A stretch of DNA of 64,000 bases from an uncultured Alcanivorax sp. Its GTDB lineage: Bacteria > Pseudomonadota > Gammaproteobacteria > Pseudomonadales > Alcanivoracaceae. Made by a program: the position numbers and the translations under genes. The first letter of the stretch is position 1. Each line of letters begins with the position of its first letter. The stretch is taken from the NCBI RefSeq assembly GCF_947258575.1, contig NZ_CAMYIV010000006.1, positions 62,001 to 126,000 of the forward strand, written 5' to 3'. The notes under the pieces are model-generated. The model searched no databases, was not told the DNA's origin, and worked only from the letters and a program-made list of their open reading frames with translations. This document shows, piece by piece, positions 1-8,030 of this stretch.

Positions 1-836
1 GGGGCGGTCAGGGTGGCGATGGCCAGTTGCTGTCGCGAGGCGAGCGTCAGTGGTCAGGATTTCAGTCCCTGACGGTGGCGGGTGCCGAGGCAGGATTCCG
101 TTGCCGTCCCGCCGGCCACTGGGTTACCGGCGTGTTGTTCGAGGATAACGGTGCGAGCGACGGCCAGGCCTTCAATCAGCGTCGCGATGGCGACGAGGCC
201 CCACTGCCCGGACTGACGCTGACCTTGCAGGATCCGGCCAGCGACTGGCAAAAAACCACCACCTCCGCTGCGTCCGGTGCCTTCCAGTTCCGCTTGTCGG
301 AAGCGCAAAGTCGTGGCCAGGCACTATGGATGTCACTCACCTTGCCGCAGGGGTGGTCGTTGCCGGTACTGCCTTCACTGAACGGCAAGCCGGGTCAGCG
401 CCATGGCAACCAGGTTCGCTGGCAGGTGACGGCCAGCGCCGATCGCCACTCCGGGCCGCTGCCTCTGGGACTGATTGCGGAACCGGGCTGGCAGGCGCCT
501 GATGACACGATACTGCCACCGGGGAGCACCGCAGTGCTGGCCTTTGAATACCGCGCGCCGGTGACCGGGCAGGTACAGTTCCACAGTGATCACCCGGCGG
601 TGCGTGGTTTGTTGATGGATCGGGCCTGTTCCGGCGACAGCGAGCAATGGCAAAGCGGGCAGAATGCCGGCTGGCCGGTGACCGCCGGTGAGCGGTTGTG
701 CGTGCGGGTGCCGGTACGTTTTGATGGTCAGCCAGCCCGCATCCCGGTGACGGCCACAACACTGCCTGATAATGCGCCTGCCGATTTTATGATTACACCC
801 CAGCAGACCTCGGTAAAAATTCTTCCCGGGTCTTGA
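1..836 (+). CDS. C-terminal part of a secreted or surface protein (5' end outside window)
   Basis: The frame is open from the window edge, and the first in-window start-like codon (TTG at 27) has no convincing ribosome binding site, so this is the 3' part of a longer gene. Near the middle, VTGVLFEDNGA followed by a run containing RDGDEAPLPGLTLTL and SGAFQFRL has the pattern of SdrD-B/Cna-B-like (prealbumin-type) beta-sandwich repeats of secreted adhesins and surface proteins. The rest is beta-rich, has few charged clusters and no membrane segment, and ends in a plain hydrophilic tail (SVKILPGS). No catalytic motif is visible. The gene is followed directly by the heat-shock promoter of ibpA. 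Function is unknown; surface or envelope location is inferred from the domain type. Confidence 0.6.
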   Translation, partial: GGQGGDGQLLSRGERQWSGFQSLTVAGAEAGFRCRPAGHWVTGVLFEDNGASDGQAFNQRRDGDEAPLPGLTLTLQDPASDWQKTTTSAASGAFQFRLSEAQSRGQALWMSLTLPQGWSLPVLPSLNGKPGQRHGNQVRWQVTASADRHSGPLPLGLIAEPGWQAPDDTILPPGSTAVLAFEYRAPVTGQVQFHSDHPAVRGLLMDRACSGDSEQWQSGQNAGWPVTAGERLCVRVPVRFDGQPARIPVTATTLPDNAPADFMITPQQTSVKILPGS

Positions 837-859
837 AAGTTTTTCCACCATCCCCATTT
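832..859 (+). promoter_or_regulatory. Sigma32 (RpoH) heat-shock promoter of ibpA
   Basis: CTTGAAA at 832-838 and CCCCATTT at 852-859 are separated by 13 bp. This is essentially the sigma32 consensus (CTTGAAA, 13-15 bp, CCCCATNT). The -35 box overlaps the stop codon of the upstream gene. A start site near 866 would give a leader of about 140 nt before the ibpA ATG at 1005. Confidence 0.85.
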
Positions 860-865
860 ATTTCA

Positions 866-1004
866 CTGTGACAACCCGGCCGGTTGGAACCTTGCTGACA
901 TCGTGGATGGCAGCGGTTCCGTGTCACGCACAATTCTGTAAACCTTTTTTCAGTGGATGCCGAAAGAACCTGTGGGTCTGCTGAAGAGTATGGAGATATG
1001 TGTG
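866..1004 (+). promoter_or_regulatory. ibpA 5' leader, probable ROSE-type RNA thermometer
   Basis: The leader can form an upstream hairpin (GGAACC 886-891 with GGTTCC 915-920, plus inner GCTG/CAGC). It also forms a small hairpin that hides the Shine-Dalgarno: TCTGCT at 977-982 pairs with TGGAGA at 991-996 across an 8-nt loop. In that helix G980 faces G993, the G-G opposition that is the hallmark of ROSE thermometers in front of ibpA genes. The family role is established knowledge; assignment here rests on this hand fold and gene identity. Confidence 0.6.
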
Positions 1005-1454
1005 ATGAATACCGGATTTTCCCTTGCCCCCCTGTTTCGCCATTCCGTGGGCTTCGATCGTTTTGATGAACTGCTGGATGCCGCCCTGCGCGCGGACCAG
1101 TCCAACGGTTATCCGCCTTACGACATCATCCGCGAAAGCGATGGTCGTTACCGTATCGTGATGGCGGTGGCCGGTTTCGGCCGCGATGATATCGAGATCA
1201 CGGTACAGGAAAACGAACTGCGCATTCGCGGCAGTCTGCCACCGCAGAATGACGGCGAGCGTACCTGGTTGCATCAGGGTATCGCCCGGCGAGCCTTCGA
1301 GCGTACCTTCAAGCTGGCGGACCACGTGGAAGTGGACGGCGCCGGCCTTAACGATGGCCTGCTCACGGTGACCCTGAACCGTGTGGTTCCCGAGGAAAAA
1401 AAGCCCCGGATAATCCCCGTTGAAGGTGAACAATCGCCAACAAATCGTAATTAA
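1005..1454 (+). CDS. ibpA: Small heat-shock protein IbpA (Hsp20 family)
   Basis: An ATP-independent holdase that binds unfolding proteins in the cytoplasm and passes them to ClpB/DnaK. The 149-residue product reads like IbpA throughout: an N-terminal LAPLFRHSVGFDR segment, then YPPYDIIRESDGRYRIVMAV opening the alpha-crystallin domain (about residues 34-130), the IbpA-type HQGIARRAFERTF stretch, and a C-terminal KKPRIIPVE with the IxI-like motif used in oligomer assembly. The ATG at 1005 was chosen over upstream starts at 957 and 990 because GGAG at 992-995 is well spaced and start and length match IbpA. Regulation is visible: a sigma32 promoter at 832-859, a probable thermometer leader, and a terminator at 1494-1516. 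The gene stands alone as a monocistronic unit. Confidence 0.92.
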   Translation: MNTGFSLAPLFRHSVGFDRFDELLDAALRADQSNGYPPYDIIRESDGRYRIVMAVAGFGRDDIEITVQENELRIRGSLPPQNDGERTWLHQGIARRAFERTFKLADHVEVDGAGLNDGLLTVTLNRVVPEEKKPRIIPVEGEQSPTNRN

Positions 1455-1493
1455 ATCGCTGCACTTTGTGACGCGTTTTCTGTGACATAGTTA

Positions 1494-1516
1494 AGGGGCC
1501 GATAAGGCCCCTTTTT
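1494..1516 (+). terminator. Rho-independent terminator of ibpA
   Basis: AGGGGCC (1494-1500), loop GATAA, GGCCCCT (1506-1512), followed by a T run to 1516. Confidence 0.85.
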
Positions 1517-1682
1517 GCTAGTTTGGGAGTGATGTGTAGCGGCATCGACCCGATATAACCAAAGGGTCTTAAGCGGAGACTGATCATGCTCACCGGATCA
1601 GTGCAGAGTCGTTGTTATCCAGGTCAGGAGGGCCGGAACTCTGCCAACCCAATCCATTGTCAGCCACAGGGAGCGGCATGCA

Positions 1683-2201
1683 ATGAAACGTCTGTATTAC
1701 TTCGCAAAATCACTGACCTCTGTTCAGGGGATAACCACAGATCTGCGCCTGGCGGGGATCGGTGAAAACCGCCTGCATGTGATGGGCAATGACAGCTCGG
1801 CCATGGCCCAGGCCCATGTGCATACAGCTACCCCCTGGGAAGAAACCGATATCATGCACTCCGGCTTTGTGGGAGCGCTGGGTGGCATGGGTGTGGGCCT
1901 GGCGGCCGGGTTTCTGCTTGCTGGTGCGGATCCCTGGGGCATGCAGCTGGACACCGGTGCGATCATCGGCGTGACCCTGTTCGGCACCTGTTTCGGGGCC
2001 TGGCTGGGTGGCCTGCGTGGGGTATCGTCCCGCAACCATCACCTGACGCCCTATCTGGACCGGGTGGAGCAGGGTGACTACCTGATGATGGTGGATGCCG
2101 ATGATGAGGTGCAGGCCAGCAAGGTGGAAAAAGTCATGCAGGGCCATCGCCACGAAGCGGAAGAGGCCGGCCGCGAGGAGCACTTCAGTCCGTTTGATTA
2201 A
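1683..2201 (+). CDS. Conserved hypothetical protein with two membrane segments
   Basis: I do not recognise a named family. The 172-residue product starts with a soluble beta-alpha segment (KRLYYFAKSLTSVQGITTDL). Two Gly/Ala-rich hydrophobic segments follow at about residues 60-80 and 97-118, typical of a membrane hairpin, and then a charged tail (SRNHHLTPYLDRVEQGDYLMM... ending in an acidic stretch). The soluble ends look like a small alpha/beta domain that could pack across the hairpin, as in stress-related membrane proteins with a glycine-zipper-like centre. The start at 1683 is the first ATG; no strong Shine-Dalgarno is visible. It lies between the ibpA terminator and a REP-like element, so it is probably transcribed alone. 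Confidence 0.7.
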   Translation: MKRLYYFAKSLTSVQGITTDLRLAGIGENRLHVMGNDSSAMAQAHVHTATPWEETDIMHSGFVGALGGMGVGLAAGFLLAGADPWGMQLDTGAIIGVTLFGTCFGAWLGGLRGVSSRNHHLTPYLDRVEQGDYLMMVDADDEVQASKVEKVMQGHRHEAEEAGREEHFSPFD

Positions 2202-2208
2202 GACCTTT

Positions 2209-2274
2209 GTTGGAGCCTTGCTCGCAAGGCGAATGCCGTGACTGAACCCTTCGCCTTGCAAGCAAGGCTCCAAC
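2209..2274. repeat. REP-like inverted pair (CTTG/CAAG arm type)
   Basis: GTTGGAGC-CTTG-CTCG-CAAG-GCGAA and its inverted copy face each other across about 20 bp. It fills the space between two convergent genes. One of twelve loci of the family described in the findings. Confidence 0.8.
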
Positions 2275-2300
2275 GGGCCTGATCATGCTGACGCCCGGTT

Positions 2301-3317
2301 TCAGGCGTCCATCCAATACGCTGCCACATCCAGCATGCGGTGGCTGAATCCCCATTCATTGTCGTACCAGGCCAGCAGTTTCAGCTGCTGGCCCAGCAAT
2401 CGGCTATGGTTGGTATCCACTACGCAGGAGTAGGGCAGGTGATTGAAGTCGCTGGAGACCAGCGGCAGATGATTCACCGCCAATACGCCCTGCAGATCGC
2501 CATGGGCCGCATTGCTCAGTGCCTCATGGACTTGTTCCAGGGATTCCACCTGCTCCAGGGTGACGGTCAAATCCACCAGCGACACATTCAGGGTCGGCAC
2601 CCTCACCGCCAGGCCATCCAGTCGTCCTTTCAGATGGGGCAGTACCAGCCCCACGGCTTTGGCGGCGCCGGTGCTGGTGGGGATCATGTTCACCGCCGCC
2701 GCCCGGGCGCGCAGCAAATCCCCGTGGGCCTTGTCCACCAGGTTCTGGTCGTTGGTATAGCTGTGGATGGTAGTCATCAGGCCCTGGCGAACCGTAAAGG
2801 CCTGGTCGAGCACTGCCACCATGGGCGCCAGACAGTTGGTGGTGCAGGAGGCGTTGGAGACAATCCGTTGTTCGCGGTTCAGTACCGAATGGTTGACCCC
2901 GTAGACCACGGTGGCGTCGGCGTCGTCCACCGGATAACTGGCGAGTACCCGCGGGGCTCCAGCGTCAAGGTGGGCGCTGAGGGCGTCGTGGCTCTTGTAC
3001 TTGCCGGCGCATTCGATCACCAGATCCGGTGTCAGCGATTTCCAGGGCAGATCTTCCAGCCGGCTTTCGGCGAAACAGGGGATTCGGTGGCCGTTGATTT
3101 CCAGGTGGTTGCCGTCGTAATGCACGGAGTGGGGCCAGCGGCCGTGGGTGCTGTCGAATGCCAGCAAGTGGGCGAGCACATCAAAATCTGCCAGATCGTT
3201 AATGGCAACCAGTTCGAAACGGTCACCGGCGGGATGTTCACTGATCGCCCGGACAATACAGCGACCGATGCGGCCAAAGCCGTTGATGGCAATGCGAATC
3301 TTCTTGCTGCTTGTCAT
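2301..3317 (-). CDS. gap: Type I glyceraldehyde-3-phosphate dehydrogenase family (GAPDH; erythrose-4-phosphate dehydrogenase possible)
   Basis: Oxidative phosphorylation of glyceraldehyde 3-phosphate with NAD(P), in the cytoplasm. The N-terminal Rossmann motif INGFGRIGR, the catalytic SNASCTTNC with its active-site Cys, HSYTNDQ, RVPTLNVSLVDLTV and the C-terminal WYDNEWGFSHRMLD are all present, and the length (338 residues) is normal. STGAAKAVG is the GAPDH-type phosphate-site sequence, where E. coli Epd differs, so GAPDH is preferred. It most resembles the Pseudomonas Gap enzymes. The start at 3317 is preferred over 3338 because GGAG sits just upstream. It is convergent with the 1683 gene and not in a visible operon. 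Confidence 0.85.
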   Translation of the reverse strand: MTSSKKIRIAINGFGRIGRCIVRAISEHPAGDRFELVAINDLADFDVLAHLLAFDSTHGRWPHSVHYDGNHLEINGHRIPCFAESRLEDLPWKSLTPDLVIECAGKYKSHDALSAHLDAGAPRVLASYPVDDADATVVYGVNHSVLNREQRIVSNASCTTNCLAPMVAVLDQAFTVRQGLMTTIHSYTNDQNLVDKAHGDLLRARAAAVNMIPTSTGAAKAVGLVLPHLKGRLDGLAVRVPTLNVSLVDLTVTLEQVESLEQVHEALSNAAHGDLQGVLAVNHLPLVSSDFNHLPYSCVVDTNHSRLLGQQLKLLAWYDNEWGFSHRMLDVAAYWMDA

Positions 3318-3412
3318 GGCACACTCTCCGTCCACCATAGACTTTCAGTGTAGACCCGGGTTGTCACCACGGCCAGCCTGATCAAGCTTTAGGCAGATGG
3401 ACAGGGCGTATC

Positions 3413-3441
3413 TTGCAATGGCCGGTCGCTTTGGCCACAAT
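3413..3441 (+). promoter_or_regulatory. Possible sigma70 promoter upstream of ffs
   Basis: TTGCAA (3413-3418), 17 bp, CACAAT (3436-3441). This would start a precursor about 45 nt ahead of the mature 4.5S RNA, compatible with 5' processing. Only sequence resemblance supports it. Confidence 0.35.
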
Positions 3442-3491
3442 GCGCCCTCGCTCTGCGGCTCCGGTCGCAGGCGCGTAATGGTCGACCCGTC

Positions 3492-3589
3492 GGTCCCCCC
3501 GCAACGACAGACTGTGAACTCCGCCAGGCCCGGAAGGGAGCAACGGTAGCAGTGGACTCGTGTGCCGGGGTGTGGCTGGCGGGAAGACC
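3492..3589 (+). ncRNA. ffs: 4.5S RNA of the signal recognition particle
   Basis: The RNA that binds Ffh and directs ribosomes making membrane proteins to FtsY. The conserved apical domain is present: CCAGGCCCGGAAGGGAGCA forms the GGAA-capped loop and the Ffh-binding symmetric loop, matched downstream by GTGTGCCGGGG and TGGCTGGCGGG on the returning strand. The terminal stem GGTC (3492) with GACC (ending 3589) defines ends giving 98 nt, the usual short bacterial type. It lies directly upstream of dnaX. The ends are estimates to within a few nucleotides. Confidence 0.9.
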
Positions 3590-3740
3590 TCCAATCTTCC
3601 CCCCGCCGATACCCGGCATGCTTTTACCGAACACGCCTTCTGCACTGTCTTCCCTGCAGGAACTTCGTTAGCATTAAGCCCTTCATGAGACACCTCTTTT
3701 CCGCCGAATACCGGTGTCGATCCCTGTTGGTTGGAGTGCT

Positions 3741-5606
3741 ATGAGTTATCAGGTTCTTGCCCGGAAATACCGTCCCCGCACTTTTGATGAGCTGGTGGGG
3801 CAGGAGCACGTCTCGCGGGCCCTGATGCATGCGCTGGACCAGGATCGCCTGCACCATGCCTATCTGTTCACCGGCACCCGCGGGGTGGGCAAGACCACCA
3901 TCGCCCGCATCCTGTCCCGTTGCCTGAACTGCGAGCAGGGCGTCAGTGCCCGTCCCTGTGGTGTCTGCCCTACCTGTGTAGAGATCGGCGAAGGCCGCTT
4001 CGTGGACCTCATCGAGGTGGATGCGGCCAGCCGTACCAAGGTGGAAGATACCCGCGAGCTGCTCGACAACGTGCAGTACGCGCCGACCCGGGGCCGCTAC
4101 AAGGTCTACCTCATCGATGAGGTGCACATGTTGTCAGCGCATTCCTTCAACGCGCTGCTAAAGACCCTGGAAGAACCGCCGCCCCATGTGAAGTTCCTGC
4201 TGGCCACCACCGATCCACAAAAGCTGCCGGTGACGGTGCTGTCCCGCTGTCTGCAGTTCAGCCTCAAGGCGTTGCCGGCGGAGCAGATCGCCGGCCATCT
4301 TCAGGCCCTGCTGGACAAGGAAATGATCCGCTACGAGGCGCCGGCCCTGCTGGCCCTGGGCAAGGCGGCCCAGGGGTCCATGCGCGATGCGCTCAGCCTG
4401 ACCGATCAGGCCATTGCCTTCGGCAGCGAGCAACTCAGCAGTGAGGCGGTGAACGCCATGCTGGGTACCGTGGATCGCAACCATGTGCTGACCCTGCTGG
4501 TGGCGCTGGCGGAACAGGAACCGGCCGGTGTGCTGCAGGCGCTGGCCACCGTCAGCGAGCATTGCCCCGGGGAACTGGCACTACTGGACGAGTTGATCAG
4601 TCAGCTGCACCAGCTGGCAGTCTGTCAGGCGGTGCCGGGCAGCCATGACGAGACCATTACCCAGCTGGCGGCGGCGCTGAGCGCCGAGCAGGTACAGCTC
4701 TATTACGATGTGGCTGTGCGTGGCCGTCGGGATCTTCAGGATGCCCCTGACAGCCGCGCGGCGCTGGAAATGCTGTTGCTGCGCATGGTGCTGTTTACCC
4801 CCAAAGGGGTCTTGCCGACCCGGGGGGAACACGCCGGCGCAAAAAAGCCTGAAGCGGCGACGCCGTCGGCACAAGCCGGCGGCAAACCGGATTTGCGAGC
4901 CCTGCTGGACCGGCCCGCTGCTGCCCCCGCGCCGCCAACGCCGCCCACTTCCCAGCCCGCTGCCAGTCCGGTTGTGGAGTCGGTGCCTCAAGGTGGCGCC
5001 ACCTCCGCCGCCCTGGCTCAGGTGGAACGTCCAGGTCGTGAGGAGCCCAGTCAGCAGACGGCGCCTGAGCCCGTTCCATCGGAGCCCGAGCCGCCCCAGC
5101 CTGAACCGGAGCCCACAGCGGAGCCGGTGCCGGAACCCGTTGCAGAGCGGCCGACGCAGAGCGCCGCAGAAGAGCCGCCGCTGGCGCCGCTGCAGGAACC
5201 GACCAGCGAATCCGAGGTGGCCACCTGGTGGGCCGCTCTGCTGCTGCGTCTGGACCTGGACGGCACCGTGCGCAATATCGCTCGCAACGCAGTGCTGGTG
5301 AGCCGGGAAGACACGGTCTGGACCTTGCGTATCAGCACCGGGCACGAGGTACTGGTTAACCGGGAACGGCTGGACGAGTTGAGTGGTGCGCTGGAAAATT
5401 ATTTCCAGCGGCGCATCCAGATCCAGGTGGATTACGAACGCCGAGCCGGCGATACCCCGGAAGCTATGGCCGAAGCCCGGCGTCAGGAACTGCTGGTTGA
5501 TGCCACCCGAACCCTGCATGAGGATCCGGTGGTGCAGCAGCTGGTAAGCACCTTTGATGGCCGGCTGGACGAAGGCAGCGTAACGCCAAAAGAAACAGTG
5601 GAATAA
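3741..5606 (+). CDS. dnaX: DNA polymerase III clamp-loader subunit tau (and gamma by frameshift)
   Basis: The motor of the clamp loader, which opens the sliding clamp at primed DNA and (as tau) links polymerase cores to the helicase. The 621-residue product has [12 protein letters not shown] at the start, Walker [11 protein letters not shown], four zinc-binding Cys (CLNCEQG... CGVCPTC), the DEVHML Walker B, and LSRCLQF carrying the sensor arginine. Domains I-III end near residue 366. A Pro/Glu-rich linker (about 395-490) and a C-terminal tau domain follow. The ATG at 3741 has GGAG at 3733-3736; the upstream in-frame ATG at 3714 lacks the family start. A heptamer AAAAAAG in the frameshift register lies at 4841-4847 (separate entry), predicting a roughly 370-residue gamma. 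First gene of an operon with ybaB and recR. Confidence 0.96.
   Translation: MSYQVLARKYRPRTFDELVGQEHVSRALMHALDQDRLHHAYLFTGTRGVGKTTIARILSRCLNCEQGVSARPCGVCPTCVEIGEGRFVDLIEVDAASRTKVEDTRELLDNVQYAPTRGRYKVYLIDEVHMLSAHSFNALLKTLEEPPPHVKFLLATTDPQKLPVTVLSRCLQFSLKALPAEQIAGHLQALLDKEMIRYEAPALLALGKAAQGSMRDALSLTDQAIAFGSEQLSSEAVNAMLGTVDRNHVLTLLVALAEQEPAGVLQALATVSEHCPGELALLDELISQLHQLAVCQAVPGSHDETITQLAAALSAEQVQLYYDVAVRGRRDLQDAPDSRAALEMLLLRMVLFTPKGVLPTRGEHAGAKKPEAATPSAQAGGKPDLRALLDRPAAAPAPPTPPTSQPAASPVVESVPQGGATSAALAQVERPGREEPSQQTAPEPVPSEPEPPQPEPEPTAEPVPEPVAERPTQSAAEEPPLAPLQEPTSESEVATWWAALLLRLDLDGTVRNIARNAVLVSREDTVWTLRISTGHEVLVNRERLDELSGALENYFQRRIQIQVDYERRAGDTPEAMAEARRQELLVDATRTLHEDPVVQQLVSTFDGRLDEGSVTPKETVE
4822..4883 (+). 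promoter_or_regulatory. dnaX: Programmed -1 ribosomal frameshift site in dnaX
   Basis: In the dnaX frame the codons read GCA AAA AAG, so the slippery heptamer A-AAA-AAG (4841-4847) is in the same register as in E. coli. A -1 slip leads to GCC and then TGA at 4850-4852, giving a product about 370 residues long. A purine-rich GGGGGGAA at 4822-4829, 11 nt upstream, can act like the internal Shine-Dalgarno stimulator. Downstream, GCCGTCGGC (4862-4870) and GCCGGCGGC (4875-4883) form a 9-bp hairpin with an ACAA loop. Confidence 0.85.
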
Positions 5607-5634
5607 CTCCCGGTCAGTCCGGGTGGAGACAATG

Positions 5635-5952
5635 ATGGATTTCGATATCAACTCTCTCATGCAACAGGCTCAGGCCATGCAGGAGAAGATGAAAAAGATG
5701 CAGGACGAGGCCGCCAATGCGGAAGTCACCGGTGAATCCGGTGCCGGCCTGGTGAAGGTGACCATGAATGGTCGTCACGACGTCAAGGGCGTGGACATTG
5801 ATGCGTCCCTGATGAGCGAGGACAAGGAACTGCTGGAAGACCTGCTGGCCGCTGCTGTTAACGATGCCGTGCGTCGGGTGGAAAAGCAGCAGCAGGACAA
5901 CATGCAGAACATGGCCGGCGGTTTTCCCTTTCCGCCGGGCTTCAAGCCGTAA
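5635..5952 (+). CDS. ybaB: YbaB/EbfC family nucleoid-associated protein
   Basis: A small dimeric DNA-binding protein that typically sits between dnaX and recR, as here. The product has the family pattern: a long N-terminal helix ([18 protein letters not shown]), then [16 protein letters not shown], the beta-sheet and a second helix ([18 protein letters not shown]), ending in a Met/Gly/Phe-rich tail ending in PPGFKP. There are three possible starts (GTG 5623, ATG 5632, ATG 5635). I prefer 5635 because GGAG at 5625-5628 is then 6 nt away. It follows dnaX by 28 bp and precedes recR by 12 bp, so the three are surely cotranscribed. Its job is not firmly established in the family; nucleoid binding and a link to recombination are the usual proposals. 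Confidence 0.92.
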   Translation: MDFDINSLMQQAQAMQEKMKKMQDEAANAEVTGESGAGLVKVTMNGRHDVKGVDIDASLMSEDKELLEDLLAAAVNDAVRRVEKQQQDNMQNMAGGFPFPPGFKP

Positions 5953-5964
5953 GGGGCACTGTCT

Positions 5965-6564
5965 GTGAAGCATGCGCCGCTGGTTGACCAGTTGATTCAC
6001 GCCTTTACCTGCCTGCCCGGCGTCGGGCCCCGCTCCGCCCAACGCATGGCCTATGCCCTGCTGGACCGTGGCCGGGAAGAGGGCCGCCGGCTCGGCGATG
6101 CCCTGCATGCGGCCATGGATGGCGTGCAACACTGTCAGCGCTGCCGCAATTACGCGGAAGAGGACCTCTGCCCGGTGTGCAGCGATCCCAAGCGTGATTC
6201 CGCTCTGGTCTGTATCGTTGCCACCCCGGCGGATGTGCTGGCCTTCGAGCAGTCCGGTGAATACCGCGGTCAGTACTTCGTGCTGATGGGCGAATTGTCT
6301 CCCCTGGATGGTATTGGTCCCCGGGAATTGGGGCTGGATGTGCTGGAGCAGCGCTTGAAGCAGGGAGAGATCAATGAATTGATTCTGGCCACCGGCACCA
6401 CCGTGGAGGGCGAAGCCACCGCCCACTATGTGCTGGATCTGGCCCAGGAGGCCGGCATCACCGTCAGCCGTATCGCCCAGGGCGTGCCCATGGGCGGCGA
6501 TCTGGAGTTCGTTGATGGCGCCACCCTGGCGCAGGCCCTGCGCGGTCGTCGTCCATTTGCGTGA
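5965..6564 (+). CDS. recR: Recombination mediator protein RecR
   Basis: Works with RecO/RecF to load RecA on gapped DNA in the cytoplasm. The 199-residue product carries the helix-hairpin-helix LPGVGPRSAQRMA, a four-cysteine zinc motif (CQRCRNYAEEDLCPVC), and a Toprim domain (ALVCIVATPADVLAFEQSGEYRG..., GELSPLDGIGP) with the usual C-terminal Walker-B-like segment. It starts with GTG at 5965, consistent with the family N-terminus (RecR proteins are about 198 residues). Last gene of the dnaX-ybaB-recR operon; a REP-like element follows at 6582. Confidence 0.96.
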   Translation: MKHAPLVDQLIHAFTCLPGVGPRSAQRMAYALLDRGREEGRRLGDALHAAMDGVQHCQRCRNYAEEDLCPVCSDPKRDSALVCIVATPADVLAFEQSGEYRGQYFVLMGELSPLDGIGPRELGLDVLEQRLKQGEINELILATGTTVEGEATAHYVLDLAQEAGITVSRIAQGVPMGGDLEFVDGATLAQALRGRRPFA

Positions 6565-6581
6565 AACCGGCACCAGACCTC

Positions 6582-6644
6582 TGTGGGAAGCGATGCTTGC
6601 ATCGCGAATAAGCCCACCCGGTTAACCCAAGCATCGCTTCTCAC
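6582..6644. repeat. REP-like inverted pair, right arm degenerate (GATG/CATC arm type)
   Basis: GTGGGAAGC-GATG-CTTG-CATC-GCGAA on the left. The right copy keeps only the outer half (CAAGCATCGCTTCTCAC). Confidence 0.7.
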
Positions 6645-6740
6645 TGAAGAGCGCCAGATACCCCTCTGGCCTCTTGCTGCTTCCCTCTGCTATGTTAGCC
6701 ACCAAGCAAGCGCTAGGTCAGCTAATAAAAAGGAGGCTCT

Positions 6741-7883
6741 GTGAGCGCGTTGGATTATTTCAATGAAACCCACCAGATGGTGCGCGAAACCGTTCGCAAA
6801 TTCGTGGAAAGGGAAATCCTGCCCCATGTGGATGACTGGGAAGAAGCCGGTGAATTTCCCCGCGAGCTTTACAACAAGGCCGCCGATGCCGGCATCCTGA
6901 GCATCAATGCCCCGGAAGAGCTCGGTGGCACCGGCGAAGATGTGTTCATGAAGATCGCCGCCTGCGAAGAGCTGGTGCGGTGTTCGTCCGGCGGCCTGTG
7001 CGCCAGCCTGGGCTCCCTGGATATTGGTCTGCCGCCGATCTGGAAGTGGGGCAGTGATGCCATGAAGCAGAAGGTGGTGCCGGAGGTGATCGGTGGACAG
7101 AAGATCTCTGCCCTGGCCATTACCGAACCCAATGGCGGCTCCGATGTGGCCAACCTGCGCACTCGCGCGGTACGCGATGGCGACCACTATGTCGTAAACG
7201 GCGCCAAGACTTTCATCACCAGCGGTGTGCGTGCGGACTATTACACCGTGGCAGTGCGCACCGGGGACAAGGGCTACGGCGGTATCAGCCTTTTACTGGT
7301 TGAGAAGGGTACCCCGGGCTTTTCCGTGGGCCGCAAGCTGAAGAAGATGGGGTGGTGGGCGTCAGACACCGCCGAGCTTTTCTTCGAGGATTGCCGGGTG
7401 CCGGCGGAAAACCTGATCGGCCCGGAAAACGGCGGCTTCTACTGCATCATGAGCAACTTCCAGATGGAGCGTCTGGTGCTGGCGGTCACCGCCAACAGCA
7501 CAGCCCAACTGGCGCTGGATGAGGCCATGCGGTACGTGAAAGAGCGGGAAGCCTTTGGTCGTCCCCTGGCCGGGTTCCAGGTCACTCGTCACAAGCTGGC
7601 GGAAATGGCCACTGATGTGAAAGCCAGCACCGAGTTCACCTATCGGGTGGCTGCCAAGATTGCCGCCGGCGAAAACTGCGTGCTGGATGTGTCCATGGCC
7701 AAGAACGTGGCTACCCGTTGTGCCGACCGGGTGACCTATGATGCGGTCCAGTTGTTTGGCGGCAGCGGCTATATGCGCGGTACCGTGGTCGAACGCCTGT
7801 ATCGCGACAACCGCATCCTCTCCATCGGCGGTGGCACCCACGAGATCATGAACGAGGTGATCGCCAAGCAGTTGGGGCTTTGA
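6741..7883 (+). CDS. Acyl-CoA dehydrogenase
   Basis: An FAD-dependent alpha,beta-dehydrogenase of acyl-CoA esters, passing electrons to ETF; fits the fatty-acid or alkane-degrading lifestyle of Alcanivorax-like bacteria. The 380-residue length is typical. Signature 1 is ALAITEPNGGSDVANL and signature 2 is QLFGGSGYMRGTVVERLYRD. The C-terminal IGGGTHEIMNEVIAKQLG contains the Glu at the usual catalytic-base position of short- and medium-chain enzymes. The GTG start at 6741 is backed by a full AGGAGG at 6731-6736. It is transcribed alone between two repeat elements. Chain-length preference cannot be read from the sequence. Confidence 0.9.
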   Translation: MSALDYFNETHQMVRETVRKFVEREILPHVDDWEEAGEFPRELYNKAADAGILSINAPEELGGTGEDVFMKIAACEELVRCSSGGLCASLGSLDIGLPPIWKWGSDAMKQKVVPEVIGGQKISALAITEPNGGSDVANLRTRAVRDGDHYVVNGAKTFITSGVRADYYTVAVRTGDKGYGGISLLLVEKGTPGFSVGRKLKKMGWWASDTAELFFEDCRVPAENLIGPENGGFYCIMSNFQMERLVLAVTANSTAQLALDEAMRYVKEREAFGRPLAGFQVTRHKLAEMATDVKASTEFTYRVAAKIAAGENCVLDVSMAKNVATRCADRVTYDAVQLFGGSGYMRGTVVERLYRDNRILSIGGGTHEIMNEVIAKQLGL

Positions 7884-7887
7884 GTGG

Positions 7888-8030
7888 CAAGCTCCAAGCT
7901 TCAAGCTGCAACACGGTAAAGGGTTTTGTATTCTGAAACGCAAGAGGCCGCGTCCAATCTATGGGCGCGGCCTCTTTGCTTTAGAGCGCCAACAAGCTTC
8001 AATCGCGTTGTAGCTTGTAGCTTGTAGCTG
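7888..8030. repeat. Heptamer inverted-array element A
   Basis: Left arm: three tandem AAGCTNC units at 7889-7909, then AACACGG. Right arm: ATCGCG, then three tandem TTGTAGC units at 8008-8028. The arms are reverse complements with a 7-bp period. It fills the space between two convergent genes, starting 5 bp after one stop codon and ending next to the other. Confidence 0.75.
7942..7979. terminator. Bidirectional terminator inside heptamer element A
   Basis: AAGAGGCCGCGTCC (7942-7955) pairs with GGGCGCGGCCTCTT (7963-7976), 14 bp with one G-T, flanked by short A and T runs. It serves both convergent genes and is homologous to the hairpin in element C (23236-23274). Confidence 0.75.

Noticed and set aside
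2340-3353. Long plus-strand frame over the GAPDH gene
   Set aside because: The minus-strand frame has complete GAPDH motifs; the plus-strand product has none.
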